Assembly (NCBI GenBank): GCA_022777645.1
Contig: JALFFX010000049.1
Location: 1-44,631, forward strand
Direction of reading: 5' to 3'
DNA length: 44,631 nt
Source of the DNA: Erysipelotrichaceae bacterium
GTDB taxonomy: Bacteria > Bacillota_I > Bacilli_A > RFN20 > CAG-826
Of the stretch, positions 10,815 through 22,344 are shown piece after piece; position 1 is the stretch's first letter; each line of letters starts with the position of its first letter. A program made the translations under genes and the position numbers. Under the pieces are notes generated by a model. The model was not told the DNA's origin, searched no databases, and saw only the letters and a program-made list of their open reading frames with translations.

Positions 10815-13800
10815 ATGTTTGATGTTAAAAATTTATCTTCAATCAAAGTAGGTCTTGCTTCTCCTGAAGTCATTCGTCAATGGAGTCATGGTGAAGTGAC
10901 AAAACCTGAAACAATCAACTATCGTAGTCAAAAACCAGAACCAGATGGCCTTTTCTGTGAAAAGATCTTTGGTCCTAGCAAAGACTATGAATGTCATTGT
11001 GGAAAATACAAAAAAGCCAAAGATGCTGGCCGTGTTTGTGAAAAATGTGGCGTTGAAGTTATTTCTCGCGATGTTCGTCGTGAACGTTTAGGCCATATTG
11101 AACTTGTCTCACCTTGTTCACATATTTGGTATCTTAAAGGTATTCCAAGCCGCATCGGTTTGGTCCTTGAAATTCCTCCAAAACAAGTTGAAGAAGTTGT
11201 TTATTACGTTTCTCACCTTTGTTTAAATCCTGGTAGCAGTGCAATTCTTAAAAAAGCACAATTCCTCGATGAAAAAATCGCCCGTGAAGTATTTACTTCC
11301 GTTATCGAGCAAGAAATCCTTCCTTCTCTTGATGTTGAAAGTGCAGATTATGAATATGCAAAACAACTCATTGAAGATATGAGTAAGCCTCAAGAAGCAT
11401 TTGATTTCTTAGCCATTGCCTACTTTATCAAAAAATTCAATCCTGAAGTTGAATTCGGTGAAGGTGCAGCCGCGATTAAGCGTCTCCTTTCTGAAATCAA
11501 TCTCGATGAAGAAATTGCTAAAGTTGTCGAAGGTCTTAGCAATGATCCAAACAAAAAGGTCAAAACTACTCAACAACAACGCGTTAAAGATTTGAAACGT
11601 CTTGAAGTCATTCAAGCCTTCAAAAACAGCGGAAACAAACCAGAATGGATGGTTCTTGATGTTATTCCAGTAATACCTCCAGATCTCCGTCCAATGCTTC
11701 AACTTGAAGGTGGTCGTTTCGCTGCTAGTGACTTAAACGATTTATATCGTCGTGTTATTACTCGTAATAACCGCCTCAAAAAATTAATCGATTTAAATGC
11801 TCCAAGCGTCATTTTGATGAATGGTCGTCGTATGCTTCAAGAAGCTGTCGATGCCTTAATCGATAATGGTCGTCGTAACAAACCTGTTCAAGGTGCAAAC
11901 GGTAGAGCCCTTAAATCATTAAGCTCTAGCTTAAAAGGTAAACAAGGTCGTTTCAGACAAAACCTTTTAGGTAAACGTGTTGACTACAGTGGTCGTTCCG
12001 TTATTGCGGTCGGACCAGATCTTAAAATGTATCAATGTGGACTTCCTCGAGAAATGGCTATCCAACTTCTCCGTCCATTTATCATTGGTCGTTTAATCAA
12101 AGATGGTCATGCTTCTTCAACTCGTCTTGCTGAAGTTCTTATCAATAGATATGATCCTCTCGTATACGATATTGTCGAAGAAATTATTTCCGACCATCCA
12201 GTATTGCTCAACCGTGCCCCTACTCTCCACCGTCTTGGTATCCAAGCATTCCAACCAAAACTTGTTGAAGGACGCGCAATCCGCCTCCACCCACTTGTTT
12301 GTACTGGTTTCAATGCTGACTTCGATGGTGACCAAATGGCAGTTCACCTTCCTTTAAGCAAAGCAGCTCAAAGAGAAGCTCTTGAACTTATGCTTGCCAG
12401 CAATAATATTCTTGGTCCTAAAGATGGAAAACCTATCGTTACTCCTTCTCAAGACATGGTTTTAGGTAACTACTACCTCACCTTAGAAGAAAGTAAAGAA
12501 GCCCTTCTTGCTCGTGCGAACCGTCGTAAAGCAAAAGGTGATATGGAAGAATATGAATTATTTACCATTTATGGTAATGCTGAAGGTAAAGTGTATCGCA
12601 GTGTTGATGAAGTCATTATGGCTTATCAAACAAAACGCGCTCATTTGCATACACGTATTGCTATTCGTGGTTCATCACTCCACAAGACTTGCTTCACTGA
12701 AAAGATGAACAATTCTTATTTGATAACCACTGTTGGTAAAATCATTTTCAACCTTATTTTCCCATCAGATTTCCCATATCTTAACTCTCCTGAAAAAGAA
12801 AATTTAAAAGGTGATTTAGAACAATTCTTTGTCCCATTTGGCACAAATATTAAAGAAGAGATTGCCAAACGCGATCTCATCATGCCATTTACCAAAAAGA
12901 CATTAGGAAATATCATTAACGAAATCTATGCTCGTTATGGTACATCCAAAACTTCTGCGGTATTGGACAAAATGAAAGACCAAGGCTTCAAGTATTCAAC
13001 ATGTGCCGGCTTTACAATTTCCTTCTCCGATGTCCCTATTCTTGATAATAAAGAAAAATACATTGAACAAGGTGATGAAAAAGTCGAAACATTGAATCGT
13101 TTGTTCAATAAAGGTTTATTAACCAATAAAGAACATCACGAACAAGTTGTTAACGTTTGGACAAATGTCAAAGATGAAATCGTTGAAAACTTAAAAGACG
13201 AATTCTTCCAAGACAGACGTAATCCAATCTTCATGATGCAAGATAGTGGCGCTCGTGGTTCAATGAGCAACTTAGCCCAATTATCTGGCATTCGTGGTTT
13301 GATGACTAACCCAAACGGTGAAACAATCGAAATCCCAATTAAATCATGTTTCCGTGAAGGCATGACAGTTAGTGAATACTTCATTGCGACCCATGGTGCT
13401 CGTAAAGGTGGTGCTGATACAGCCTTAAAGACAGCTGACTCTGGTTATTTAACAAGACGTTTAGTCTACGTTAGCCAAGAAGTCATCGTCCGCGAAGAAG
13501 ATTGTGGCACCGACCACGGATTTGTTGTCAGCGATATTATCGACGAAACAAAACATACAGTTATCGTTCCACTTGAAGACCGCTTATTTGGCCGTTATTC
13601 ATTACACGATATTGTTGATCCAACAACTGGAGAAGTCATTGTTCCTGAAAACACACTTATTAGTGATGTCCAAGCAAAACAAATTGTTGAAGCTGGTATT
13701 AAGGAAGTCGAAATTCGTTCCTTATTCGGTTGTCAAACCAAAAATGGCGTCTGCGTCCATTGTTATGGTCGCAACCTCGCTACTGGCGAAGTCGTCAAAG

Positions 13801-14711
13801 TTGGTGAAGCTGTTGGCGTTATGGCTGCCCAATCCATCGGTGAACCTGGTACTCAATTAACAATGCGTACCTTTAACTCTGGTGGTGTTGCTGGTGGCGA
13901 TATTACCGACGGTTTACCTCGTGTTACGGAAATTGTTGAAGCTCGTACTCCAAAGGGCGAAGCTCTTATTTCCGAAATCGAAGGTGACGTTACCGATATT
14001 GTTGAAAACAACAACCGTTATACATTCACAGTTCATAACGAAATTGATGGTGACAAAACATTTGAATCAGTTTATGGCGCAGTCCCAGTCGTTAAGAAAG
14101 GCGACCACGTTAAAGGTGGTGCCGCTCTTACCCTTGGTTCAATCGCTCCTAAAAAACTCCTTCAATTCAGCGATGAAGCCACAGTTAAGAACTACATGTT
14201 AGCGGAAATTCAAAAAGTTTATCGTGCTCAAAGCATTACAATTTCTGATAAACATATCGAAGTTATCATTCGTCAATTGCTTAGAAAAGTTGTCGTTAAA
14301 GACACTGGTGATTCTAATCTTGTTGTTGGCACCAAAGTCGATATCGACGATATTACAGCAATCAATAATGATTTAATTCTTTCCGGCAAAACCCCAGCAA
14401 GCTTTGAACCAATTCTTCTTGGTATTACCAAAGCTGCTCTTGAATCCAGATCATTCCTCACTGCCGCATCATTCCAAGAAACAGCTCGTATCTTGACCGA
14501 TGCATCCATTAAAGGAAAGATTGACCGACTCACTGGCTTAAAAGAAAACGTCATTACTGGTAAACTTATTCCAGCAGGTGATGGTTTATATTCAGAAGAA
14601 TATGAAAAATCACTCGATGAACACTTCACTGTCAAAGATAAAATGAAACAAGTTCGTCAACAATATATTGAAGAACGCGATCGCGTTGAACTTGAAGAAT
14701 TAGATCAATAG
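10815..14711 (+). CDS. rpoC: DNA-directed RNA polymerase subunit beta'
   Basis: [20 protein letters not shown] zinc finger, [18 protein letters not shown]. Confidence 0.98.
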   Translation: MFDVKNLSSIKVGLASPEVIRQWSHGEVTKPETINYRSQKPEPDGLFCEKIFGPSKDYECHCGKYKKAKDAGRVCEKCGVEVISRDVRRERLGHIELVSPCSHIWYLKGIPSRIGLVLEIPPKQVEEVVYYVSHLCLNPGSSAILKKAQFLDEKIAREVFTSVIEQEILPSLDVESADYEYAKQLIEDMSKPQEAFDFLAIAYFIKKFNPEVEFGEGAAAIKRLLSEINLDEEIAKVVEGLSNDPNKKVKTTQQQRVKDLKRLEVIQAFKNSGNKPEWMVLDVIPVIPPDLRPMLQLEGGRFAASDLNDLYRRVITRNNRLKKLIDLNAPSVILMNGRRMLQEAVDALIDNGRRNKPVQGANGRALKSLSSSLKGKQGRFRQNLLGKRVDYSGRSVIAVGPDLKMYQCGLPREMAIQLLRPFIIGRLIKDGHASSTRLAEVLINRYDPLVYDIVEEIISDHPVLLNRAPTLHRLGIQAFQPKLVEGRAIRLHPLVCTGFNADFDGDQMAVHLPLSKAAQREALELMLASNNILGPKDGKPIVTPSQDMVLGNYYLTLEESKEALLARANRRKAKGDMEEYELFTIYGNAEGKVYRSVDEVIMAYQTKRAHLHTRIAIRGSSLHKTCFTEKMNNSYLITTVGKIIFNLIFPSDFPYLNSPEKENLKGDLEQFFVPFGTNIKEEIAKRDLIMPFTKKTLGNIINEIYARYGTSKTSAVLDKMKDQGFKYSTCAGFTISFSDVPILDNKEKYIEQGDEKVETLNRLFNKGLLTNKEHHEQVVNVWTNVKDEIVENLKDEFFQDRRNPIFMMQDSGARGSMSNLAQLSGIRGLMTNPNGETIEIPIKSCFREGMTVSEYFIATHGARKGGADTALKTADSGYLTRRLVYVSQEVIVREEDCGTDHGFVVSDIIDETKHTVIVPLEDRLFGRYSLHDIVDPTTGEVIVPENTLISDVQAKQIVEAGIKEVEIRSLFGCQTKNGVCVHCYGRNLATGEVVKVGEAVGVMAAQSIGEPGTQLTMRTFNSGGVAGGDITDGLPRVTEIVEARTPKGEALISEIEGDVTDIVENNNRYTFTVHNEIDGDKTFESVYGAVPVVKKGDHVKGGAALTLGSIAPKKLLQFSDEATVKNYMLAEIQKVYRAQSITISDKHIEVIIRQLLRKVVVKDTGDSNLVVGTKVDIDDITAINNDLILSGKTPASFEPILLGITKAALESRSFLTAASFQETARILTDASIKGKIDRLTGLKENVITGKLIPAGDGLYSEEYEKSLDEHFTVKDKMKQVRQQYIEERDRVELEELDQ

Positions 14712-14722
14712 ACAAAATAATT

Positions 14723-14753
14723 AAGCACTTCTAGCAATAGAGGTGCTTTTTTT
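14723..14753 (+). terminator. Rho-independent terminator after rpoC
   Basis: AAGCACTTCTA-gca-TAGAGGTGCTT followed by T-run. Confidence 0.9.
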
Positions 14754-14860
14754 CTAACTCATATAAAAATCAATTACCACAGTTATTTTGAATAACAAAA
14801 TATAAATATATACATTTAATTTTTATTTTGATAAAATAACCCTAATTGGAGGGAAAAATT

Positions 14861-16585
14861 ATGAAACATTCTAAATTGTTAACTCTTGCAATGCTTCTTC
14901 CATTCGTCTCATCATTATCAAGTTGTGGAGAAATTGCTCCATCACCTGAAAACCAAAGAAAATTCCGCGACGAAGAAGAAAAAATTACTATGACACAAGT
15001 CATTAAAGACGGAGAAAAACAAGGCTATCCTGCTCCTTCAGTTGGCAAGACAAAAGTCTTTGTTGTTCCTGTCGAATTCACTGATTATCCTGCTGATGAA
15101 ATCGGTGCACTTTATAATTCTGATGTTAAAGATAAAAAAGCTTTAAAACATTTCCAAGCTGATGGTGTAACTCCAGAAGGCACAGGTCGTGGTGCTGAAA
15201 ACGCTCGCGAAGATATCCGCAAAGTATATTTCGGAGAATCAAGCGAAACAACATGGCACTCCCTTAAAAGTTATTATCGTTCTTCAAGTTATGGTAAGCT
15301 CGACTTTGAAGGACTTGTTGCTCCATGGACTCCAGCTTTCACCAATTCAATGACAATGGCTCCGGTCAGCGCCAAAGAATTTAAAGATAATGGTGGATCT
15401 GCTGCCACTCTTGCCCAAAATCTTCTTCAATATTATAGCGATGACACCATGAAGAAATATAAAATCTTCAAAAACGATGATGGCTCTGATATGTTTAAAA
15501 ACGGAACCGAATTCCTTAAATATTTCGATAGCAATAGCGATGGATGCTTCGATGTTCTTGAAATGGTTTATAGCGCCCCATATTATGCAACATATGTCGA
15601 TAGTCAAGGCAATGATGTCGCCATCGATAATGAAATGTTCTGGGCTTATTGCGGTGGTACTGGTACAGAAGGCGATGTAAGAAAACCACGTTTATCTAAA
15701 TGGGCTTTCCAATCATATTACACATGTGTCGAAGGTGGTACTTATAATGAAAATGGCACTTGGAGAAGTTGGACTTGTACTGAAATCAGTAACGGCATTG
15801 CTAAAGTTGACGCTCATACAATTGTTCATGAAACAGGTCACGCTTTAGGTCTTGATGACTATTACGATTACGATTATAAACGTTCACCACTTAAAGGTGT
15901 TGATATGATGGATCATAACGTTGGCGATCATAACGCATATTCAAAATCATTATTAGGTTGGACAAATCCAACAGTCGTTACAAACCCAACTACTGTTACT
16001 ATCAATTCATTCACTGACACAGGTGATTGCATTATGGTTCCATATCGTGGTTATTTTGAAACAGATAACAAAAACAAAAATACATTCCACACCGAATATA
16101 TTTCAATCGAACTTTATACTCCAACTGGTGTTAATGCTGCCGACAGCGAAAGACAATATGCAGGCGCCTATCCACTTTGCCCATCAGAATTTGGTATTAA
16201 AGTTTATCACGTTGACTCCCGCTTAGGCTTGTTTGATTATTCTGGCAACAATAATGGCAAATTTATCAATTATTCTGATTCACTTGTTTCCACATCACAA
16301 AGCGTTTATGTTATGAAAGCAAATTCCAATACTGGAACACGCACAATTTCACATAAAGAAGGAAGCACAACTAAATACGATTGGTTAATCGAATATATGC
16401 CTCGTTCTGGAGCAGGAACAGTCTCATCAATTGCCAACAACAATTTATTCAAAGCTGGTGATACATTCGGATATGAAGATGATTACAAAGGTTTCAAATT
16501 CAATTCCGGTAAATCATTTGGCTATAAGTTTACAATTGACGCTTTAACTGCAACAAGCGCGACAATTACCTTCTATCAAGCTTAA
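14861..16585 (+). CDS. Secreted lipoprotein, M6-like zinc metalloprotease
   Basis: Lipobox SLSSC; HETGHALGLDDYYDYDY (HExxH type); in-frame ATG with GGAGGG SD preferred over the ORF-track TTG start at 14846. Confidence 0.8.
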   Translation: MKHSKLLTLAMLLPFVSSLSSCGEIAPSPENQRKFRDEEEKITMTQVIKDGEKQGYPAPSVGKTKVFVVPVEFTDYPADEIGALYNSDVKDKKALKHFQADGVTPEGTGRGAENAREDIRKVYFGESSETTWHSLKSYYRSSSYGKLDFEGLVAPWTPAFTNSMTMAPVSAKEFKDNGGSAATLAQNLLQYYSDDTMKKYKIFKNDDGSDMFKNGTEFLKYFDSNSDGCFDVLEMVYSAPYYATYVDSQGNDVAIDNEMFWAYCGGTGTEGDVRKPRLSKWAFQSYYTCVEGGTYNENGTWRSWTCTEISNGIAKVDAHTIVHETGHALGLDDYYDYDYKRSPLKGVDMMDHNVGDHNAYSKSLLGWTNPTVVTNPTTVTINSFTDTGDCIMVPYRGYFETDNKNKNTFHTEYISIELYTPTGVNAADSERQYAGAYPLCPSEFGIKVYHVDSRLGLFDYSGNNNGKFINYSDSLVSTSQSVYVMKANSNTGTRTISHKEGSTTKYDWLIEYMPRSGAGTVSSIANNNLFKAGDTFGYEDDYKGFKFNSGKSFGYKFTIDALTATSATITFYQA

Positions 16586-16592
16586 TAAAATT

Positions 16593-16616
16593 GCACAGCT
16601 CAAGCTGTGCTTTTTT
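16593..16616 (+). terminator. Rho-independent terminator
   Basis: GCACAGCT-ca-AGCTGTGC followed by T6. Confidence 0.9.
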
Positions 16617-16694
16617 CATGCCTTTTATTTTGATATTTAGATAGATAACATCTATATAATCTTTAATAATATTTAAAGACAATAAAAAAATATG

Positions 16695-16722
16695 TTGACT
16701 GATATAATCAGTATGATAAAAT
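16695..16722 (+). promoter_or_regulatory. Promoter of the rpsL-rpsG-fusA operon
   Basis: TTGACT, 16-bp spacer, TAAAAT. Confidence 0.6.
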
Positions 16723-16728
16723 ACCTAA

Positions 16729-16823
16729 CGGAAACATATGGCCCTGTGGGTCTATTTATTTACGAATAGACATGATACACCGGGTAATGTGTGCAATAGT
16801 ATTCATTGAAAGGAGGACAATCA
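16729..16823 (+). promoter_or_regulatory. Structured 5' leader of rpsL
   Basis: GTCTATT 16750-16756 pairs with AATAGAC 16765-16771; CCC 16742-16744 can pair with GGG 16782-16784 outside it. Confidence 0.4.
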
Positions 16824-17243
16824 ATGCCAACTATTAACCAATTAGTTAAAAATGGTCGTACAGTTGCGGTCAAGAAATCCAAATGTCCAGCACTTGGCAA
16901 AAGATGGAATTCATTAAGAAGCCGTGAAACAGATCAACCTTCCGCTCAAAAGAGAGGCGTTTGCACTCGTGTTGGAACAATGACACCAAAGAAACCAAAC
17001 TCTGCTCTTCGTAAATATGCTCGTGTTCGCTTATCAAACGGATATGAAGTCACAGCTTACATCGGTGGTGAAGGACATAACTTACAAGAACACTCAACCG
17101 TCATCATTCGTGGTGGACGTGTTAAAGATTTACCAGGTGTTCGTTACCACATTGTTCGTGGTACTCTTGATTGCGCAGGTATTGAAAAAAGACGTCAAGG
17201 TCGTTCATTATACGGAACCAAGAAACCAAAAGCTGCAAATTAA
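16824..17243 (+). CDS. rpsL: 30S ribosomal protein S12
   Basis: [39 protein letters not shown] after AGGAGG. Confidence 0.97.
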   Translation: MPTINQLVKNGRTVAVKKSKCPALGKRWNSLRSRETDQPSAQKRGVCTRVGTMTPKKPNSALRKYARVRLSNGYEVTAYIGGEGHNLQEHSTVIIRGGRVKDLPGVRYHIVRGTLDCAGIEKRRQGRSLYGTKKPKAAN

Positions 17244-17266
17244 TTTATTAGAAAGGAGTTTAGAAT

Positions 17267-17737
17267 ATGCCACGTAAAGGAAGTGTTGCTAAACGTGATG
17301 TTTTGCCAGATCCAATTTACCAATCAAAACTTATTACTCGTTTAATTAACCGTATCATGGTTGATGGTAAAAGAGGAACTGCTCAAACCATTCTTTATAA
17401 CGCATTTGCCAAAATTGAAAAACAAACAGGCAAACCAGCAATGGACGTTTTCGCAACAGCAATTAAAAATATTATGCCACAAGTCGAACTTAAAGTTCGT
17501 CGTATCGGCGCGGCCAACTATCAAGTACCAGTAGAAGTTTCTGCTGAAAGAAAAACTACATTAGGTCTTCGTTGGTTAGTCACATACTCCCGTTTAAGAC
17601 ATGAAAAATCCATGGAAGACAAATTAGCAAACGAAATTATCGATGCTGCTAATGGAGTAGGTGCTTCAGTTAAGAAAAGAGAGGATACGCACAAAATGGC
17701 AGAAGCCAACAAAGCGTATGCTCATTATCGTTGGTAG
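17267..17737 (+). CDS. rpsG: 30S ribosomal protein S7
   Basis: [29 protein letters not shown]. Confidence 0.97.
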   Translation: MPRKGSVAKRDVLPDPIYQSKLITRLINRIMVDGKRGTAQTILYNAFAKIEKQTGKPAMDVFATAIKNIMPQVELKVRRIGAANYQVPVEVSAERKTTLGLRWLVTYSRLRHEKSMEDKLANEIIDAANGVGASVKKREDTHKMAEANKAYAHYRW

Positions 17738-17749
17738 GAGTTATTCATT

Positions 17750-19828
17750 ATGTCACGTGAATATGATTTAGCTCATACCCGCAATATCGGTATCATGGCT
17801 CACATCGATGCCGGTAAAACAACAACAACCGAAAGAATTTTGTTCTACACCGGAAAGATTCACAAAATTGGTGAAACTCACGAAGGTGCTGCCACCATGG
17901 ACTGGATGGCTCAAGAACAAGAAAGAGGTATTACAATTACCTCTGCTGCTACTACCGCCTTCTGGAAAGGTAACCGTATTAACATCATCGACACTCCGGG
18001 ACACGTCGACTTTACAGTTGAAGTTGAACGTTCACTCCGTGTTCTTGATGGTGCTGTTACAGTTCTCGATGGTAAAAATGGTGTTGAACCACAAACAGAA
18101 ACAGTTTGGAGACAAGGTAGTAAATATGGCGTTCCACGTATCGTCTTTGTCAATAAGCTCGACGCTATCGGCGCTGACTTCGATATGTGTGTCGAATCCC
18201 TTCATGAACGTTTAGCTGCTAACGCCGCTGCTGTTCAATACCCAATCGGCATCGAAAGTAGCCTTAAAGGTGTTATCGATGTTATCGAACGCAAAGCTTG
18301 GGTTTATGAAGGTGATAAGAGCGAAGCTCCACATGAAGAGCCAATCCCAGAAGAATATAAGGATAAAGTTGAAGAACTCCGCATGAAACTTCTCGAAGCA
18401 ATTGCCGGATTCGACGATGACCTTATGATGATGGTTCTTGAAGGTGAAGAAGTACCAGTTGATTTGATTAAAGCCACTATTCGTAAAGGCGTTTTAACTG
18501 GTGAATTCTTCCCAGTATTCTGTGGATCAGCTTATAAAAACAAAGGTATTCAACCTCTCCTTGATGGTGTTGTTGATTATCTCCCAAGCCCACTTGATAT
18601 TCCAGCTGCTGTTGGTGAAGATGAATTAGGCAACAAAGTTGAATGTGTCCCAGAGGATGATCAACCACTCCGTGCATTAGCATTTAAGATTGCAACTGAC
18701 CCATTCATTGGTCGTCTTGCTTATGTCCGTATTTATAGCGGTACTCTTAAATCAGGTTCATACGTCTTAAATTCCACCAAAGGAAATAAAGAACGTATTG
18801 CTCGTGTTGTCTTAATGCACTCAAATCACCGTCAAGAAGTCGATGCCTTACACGCTGGTGATATCGGCGCTGTCGTCGGCTTAAAATCAACAACTACAGG
18901 TGACACACTCTGTGATGAAAACAATCCATTAATTCTTGAAAAGATGGAATTCCCAGAACCAGTTATCGAAGAAGCTGTTGAACCAAAATCAAAAGCAGAC
19001 CAAGAAAAGATGAGCATTGCTCTTCAAAAACTTGCTGAAGAAGACCCAACATTCAAAGTTCATACTAATAATGAAACCGGTCAAACAATCATCGCTGGTG
19101 TCGGTGAACTTCACCTCGACATCATCGTCGATCGTATGAGACGTGAATTCAATGTTCAAGTTAACGTTGGCAAACCACAAGTCGGATACCGTGAAACAAT
19201 TAGAAAAGAAGCTGAATGTGAAGGTAAATACATTAAGCAATCTGGTGGTCGTGGTCAATATGGTCACGTCTGGATTCGCTTTGAACCAAATCCTGGCAAA
19301 GGCTTCGAATTCGTCGACGCAGTTGTCGGTGGTTCAGTTCCAAGAGAATACATTAAACCAACCCAAGATGGTCTTCAAGACGCTCTTAACAGAGGCTTAG
19401 TTGCTGGTTATCCAGTAATCGATATCAAAGCAACATTATTTGATGGTTCAAGCCACGATGTCGATAGTAGCGAAGCCGCTTATAAGATCGCTGCTTCAAT
19501 GGCGCTTAAAGAAGCTGCCAAAAAATGTGACCCAGTCATTCTTGAACCAATCATGAAGATTGAAGTCACAGTTCCAGAACAATATTACGGTGACGTTATT
19601 GGTGATATCTCCAGACGTCGTGGTAATATGACTGGCGAATCACAAAGAGGTAACGCCAAAATCATTGATGCCGAGGTACCACTCGCTGAAATGTTTGGTT
19701 ACGTTACCGACTTAAGAAGCTTCACCCAAGGTCGTGGAAATTACACAATGCAATTCTCCCACTATGGTGAATGTCCAAAATTCGTCCAAGAAGAAATTAT
19801 TAAAAAATCTGGAATGAGTAATAGATAA
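17750..19828 (+). CDS. fusA: Elongation factor G
   Basis: [42 protein letters not shown]. Confidence 0.98.
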   Translation: MSREYDLAHTRNIGIMAHIDAGKTTTTERILFYTGKIHKIGETHEGAATMDWMAQEQERGITITSAATTAFWKGNRINIIDTPGHVDFTVEVERSLRVLDGAVTVLDGKNGVEPQTETVWRQGSKYGVPRIVFVNKLDAIGADFDMCVESLHERLAANAAAVQYPIGIESSLKGVIDVIERKAWVYEGDKSEAPHEEPIPEEYKDKVEELRMKLLEAIAGFDDDLMMMVLEGEEVPVDLIKATIRKGVLTGEFFPVFCGSAYKNKGIQPLLDGVVDYLPSPLDIPAAVGEDELGNKVECVPEDDQPLRALAFKIATDPFIGRLAYVRIYSGTLKSGSYVLNSTKGNKERIARVVLMHSNHRQEVDALHAGDIGAVVGLKSTTTGDTLCDENNPLILEKMEFPEPVIEEAVEPKSKADQEKMSIALQKLAEEDPTFKVHTNNETGQTIIAGVGELHLDIIVDRMRREFNVQVNVGKPQVGYRETIRKEAECEGKYIKQSGGRGQYGHVWIRFEPNPGKGFEFVDAVVGGSVPREYIKPTQDGLQDALNRGLVAGYPVIDIKATLFDGSSHDVDSSEAAYKIAASMALKEAAKKCDPVILEPIMKIEVTVPEQYYGDVIGDISRRRGNMTGESQRGNAKIIDAEVPLAEMFGYVTDLRSFTQGRGNYTMQFSHYGECPKFVQEEIIKKSGMSNR

Positions 19829-19909
19829 ATCTTGTTGATTTATTTATAAAGTTGCTATATTATGATTTCGTTATCAAATTAACGATTTACAAGGAGGAAA
19901 ATCAAATTT

Positions 19910-21088
19910 ATGGCAAAAGCAAAATTCGATAGAAGCAAACCACACTTAAATATTGGTACTATCGGTCACGTTGACCATGGTAAAACCACATTAACTGCTG
20001 CTATCACAAAATACCTTTCAAAACAAGGTGGAGCCGTGGCTACTGCATACGATCAAATCGATGCTGCTCCAGAAGAAAAAGCCCGTGGTATTACAATCAA
20101 TACCGCACACATCGAATATCAAACAGCTACACGTCACTATGCTCACGTTGACTGCCCGGGACACGCTGACTACGTCAAAAACATGATTACCGGTGCTGCT
20201 CAAATGGATGGTGGTATCCTCGTTGTTGCTGCTACTGATGGTGTTATGCCACAAACAACAGAACACATCTTACTTGCTCGTCAAGTTGGTGTTCCATACA
20301 TTGTCGTATTCTTAAACAAATGCGACTTAGTCGATGACCCAGAACTTATCGACATCGTCGAAATGGAAGTTCGCGAAAAATTAAGCGAATACGGTTATCC
20401 AGGTGATGAAATCCCAGTCATCCGTGGTTCTGCTAAAGTTGCCCTTGATGGTGGCGATGATACATGCATTAAAGAACTCATGGAAGCTGTTGATAGCTAC
20501 ATCCCACTTCCAGTCCACGATAAAGACAAACCATTCCTTCTCCCAATCGAAGACGTTATCACCATTACAGGTCGTGGTACAGTCGTCACTGGTAGAGTTG
20601 AACGTGGTATTATCAAAATCAATGACGAAGTTGAAATCGTTGGTATTCGTCCAACAATCAAATCAGTCGTCACTGGTCTTGAAATGTTCAGAAAAACACT
20701 TGAATACGCCGAACCAGGCGATAACGTTGGTGCCCTTCTCCGTGGTGTCAACCGTGATCAAGTTGTCCGTGGTCAAGTCCTTGCAAAACCAGGATCAATT
20801 ACTCCACATACAAAATTCACAGCTTCAGTTTACGTCCTCAAGAAAGAAGAAGGTGGCCGTCACACAGCTTTCTTAAGCAACTATCGTCCACAATTCTACT
20901 TCAACACAACTGATATTACTGGTGTTATCACACTTCCAGCAGGCCGTGAAATGGTTATGCCAGGTGACAACGTTGAATTAACAGTTGAATTAATTCACCC
21001 AGTCGCGATTGAAAAAGGAACCAAATTCTCCATCCGTGAAGGTGGCCGTACAGTTGGTTCAGGTTCAGTCACAGAAATTATTAAATAA
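19910..21088 (+). CDS. tuf: Elongation factor Tu
   Basis: [39 protein letters not shown]. Confidence 0.98.
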   Translation: MAKAKFDRSKPHLNIGTIGHVDHGKTTLTAAITKYLSKQGGAVATAYDQIDAAPEEKARGITINTAHIEYQTATRHYAHVDCPGHADYVKNMITGAAQMDGGILVVAATDGVMPQTTEHILLARQVGVPYIVVFLNKCDLVDDPELIDIVEMEVREKLSEYGYPGDEIPVIRGSAKVALDGGDDTCIKELMEAVDSYIPLPVHDKDKPFLLPIEDVITITGRGTVVTGRVERGIIKINDEVEIVGIRPTIKSVVTGLEMFRKTLEYAEPGDNVGALLRGVNRDQVVRGQVLAKPGSITPHTKFTASVYVLKKEEGGRHTAFLSNYRPQFYFNTTDITGVITLPAGREMVMPGDNVELTVELIHPVAIEKGTKFSIREGGRTVGSGSVTEIIK

Positions 21089-21110
21089 TTGCATTTATTA
21101 ATTCAAATTA

Positions 21111-21132
21111 GACCTCTTCGGAGGTCTTTTTT
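21111..21132 (+). terminator. Rho-independent terminator after tuf (TTCG tetraloop)
   Basis: GACCTC-TTCG-GAGGTC followed by T-run. Confidence 0.95.
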
Positions 21133-21183
21133 GTGCTTTAATGTTTGCATAATTTTCTTATTTAATGCAATATAAATATACAT

Positions 21184-22344
21184 ATGGAAAGAAAACAAAG
21201 TTTACCTCGCCACACCATCTTAGCAAAGACTTCTTCGCGCTTTGGAGCTTTAATTGTTGATTTTGCCTCCTTATTAGCGCTATTCATCGGTTTATTTTAT
21301 GGCTGTTTTAACCTTGCTTTTTCAAAAACAATTACGAACAATGATTTCGCCTTATTATTTAAATACGAAATAAATTCACATCTTACTTATTTTGATGAGG
21401 AAACCCAAACAAATAAAATATTTGATAGTGATGATGACTACACTGTCTATCAAAATCCAGTCGTCTATTATTATTTATCTTATTTAACTGGAGAAAATAT
21501 TGAATATCCTGAAGGACAAGATAAATCATCTTACTGCGCTCCAAATTATAATGAACCTATTGTTTTAGAAGATGGCAGCCAAGTTTTGCCAAAAGATTAT
21601 TACTCCATCAGTTGGTATAATTACAATATTTTAGGGATTCATGATGAAAATCCAGATGATGAAAAATCGATATCTTATTTCACTTATCAAAAAGATAAAG
21701 ATAACAATTTTGATAAAACAAAAATAGGCGTTCCTAAAAATAAAAGATATGACGCAGATAAAAAAGAACAAGTTGAAATCACTAGCACCCAATTAGCGCA
21801 CGTCTATGAAAAAATATATGTCGCTGCTTATAATCATTTAGCGCATCAAAGCTTTTTCTTAAATGTCCGCAACGAAATAAATTTTTATAACACTCTTTCC
21901 TTTACATTATCGTGGGCTGTTGCAGGAATAATTGTTTATTTAATCATTCCATTATTTTTCAAAAATTGTGAAACACTAGGCAAGAAATTATTCAAAATTG
22001 GGCTTGCCTCATTTGATGGATATCAATTTGATAAACGATATTTACCGCTTCGTTTAATTCCTTATCTTTTAACATTAGTTGCAATGTTTTTAATTTCTTA
22101 TAGCAGTATATATGGCGCAATTTTAGTTGTTCTTGCCATCGCATTAACGTCATTTGGTATTTCTATGGGATCACCAAAAAAAGCCACTCTTCACGATTAT
22201 GTCAGTCGCAGCATTGTTGTTGATATGAAAGCATCTATATTGTTTAAAAATCATTACGAAGAAGAAAAATACGTTCAAGAAGAAGATAATTTGCCACCAC
22301 AAGAAAATCATGGAGAAGAACCACCTTTAAGATATGAAAAATAA
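21184..22344 (+). CDS. RDD-family-like membrane protein with long extracytoplasmic insert (paralogue 1)
   Basis: N-terminal RFGALIVDFASLLAL and C-terminal LGKKLFKIGLASFDG...LRLIPYLL pattern; YYYLSYLTGENIEYP. Confidence 0.6.
   Translation: MERKQSLPRHTILAKTSSRFGALIVDFASLLALFIGLFYGCFNLAFSKTITNNDFALLFKYEINSHLTYFDEETQTNKIFDSDDDYTVYQNPVVYYYLSYLTGENIEYPEGQDKSSYCAPNYNEPIVLEDGSQVLPKDYYSISWYNYNILGIHDENPDDEKSISYFTYQKDKDNNFDKTKIGVPKNKRYDADKKEQVEITSTQLAHVYEKIYVAAYNHLAHQSFFLNVRNEINFYNTLSFTLSWAVAGIIVYLIIPLFFKNCETLGKKLFKIGLASFDGYQFDKRYLPLRLIPYLLTLVAMFLISYSSIYGAILVVLAIALTSFGISMGSPKKATLHDYVSRSIVVDMKASILFKNHYEEEKYVQEEDNLPPQENHGEEPPLRYEK

Noticed and set aside
7132-14711. Inteins or large lineage-specific insertions in RpoB/RpoC
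   Set aside because: Both have ordinary lengths (1222 and 1298 aa) with contiguous conserved motifs and no splice-site signatures.
16824-17243. Streptomycin-resistance substitutions in S12
   Set aside because: [11 protein letters not shown] and GGRVKDLPG regions match sensitive S12 (Lys43 and Lys88 equivalents retained).
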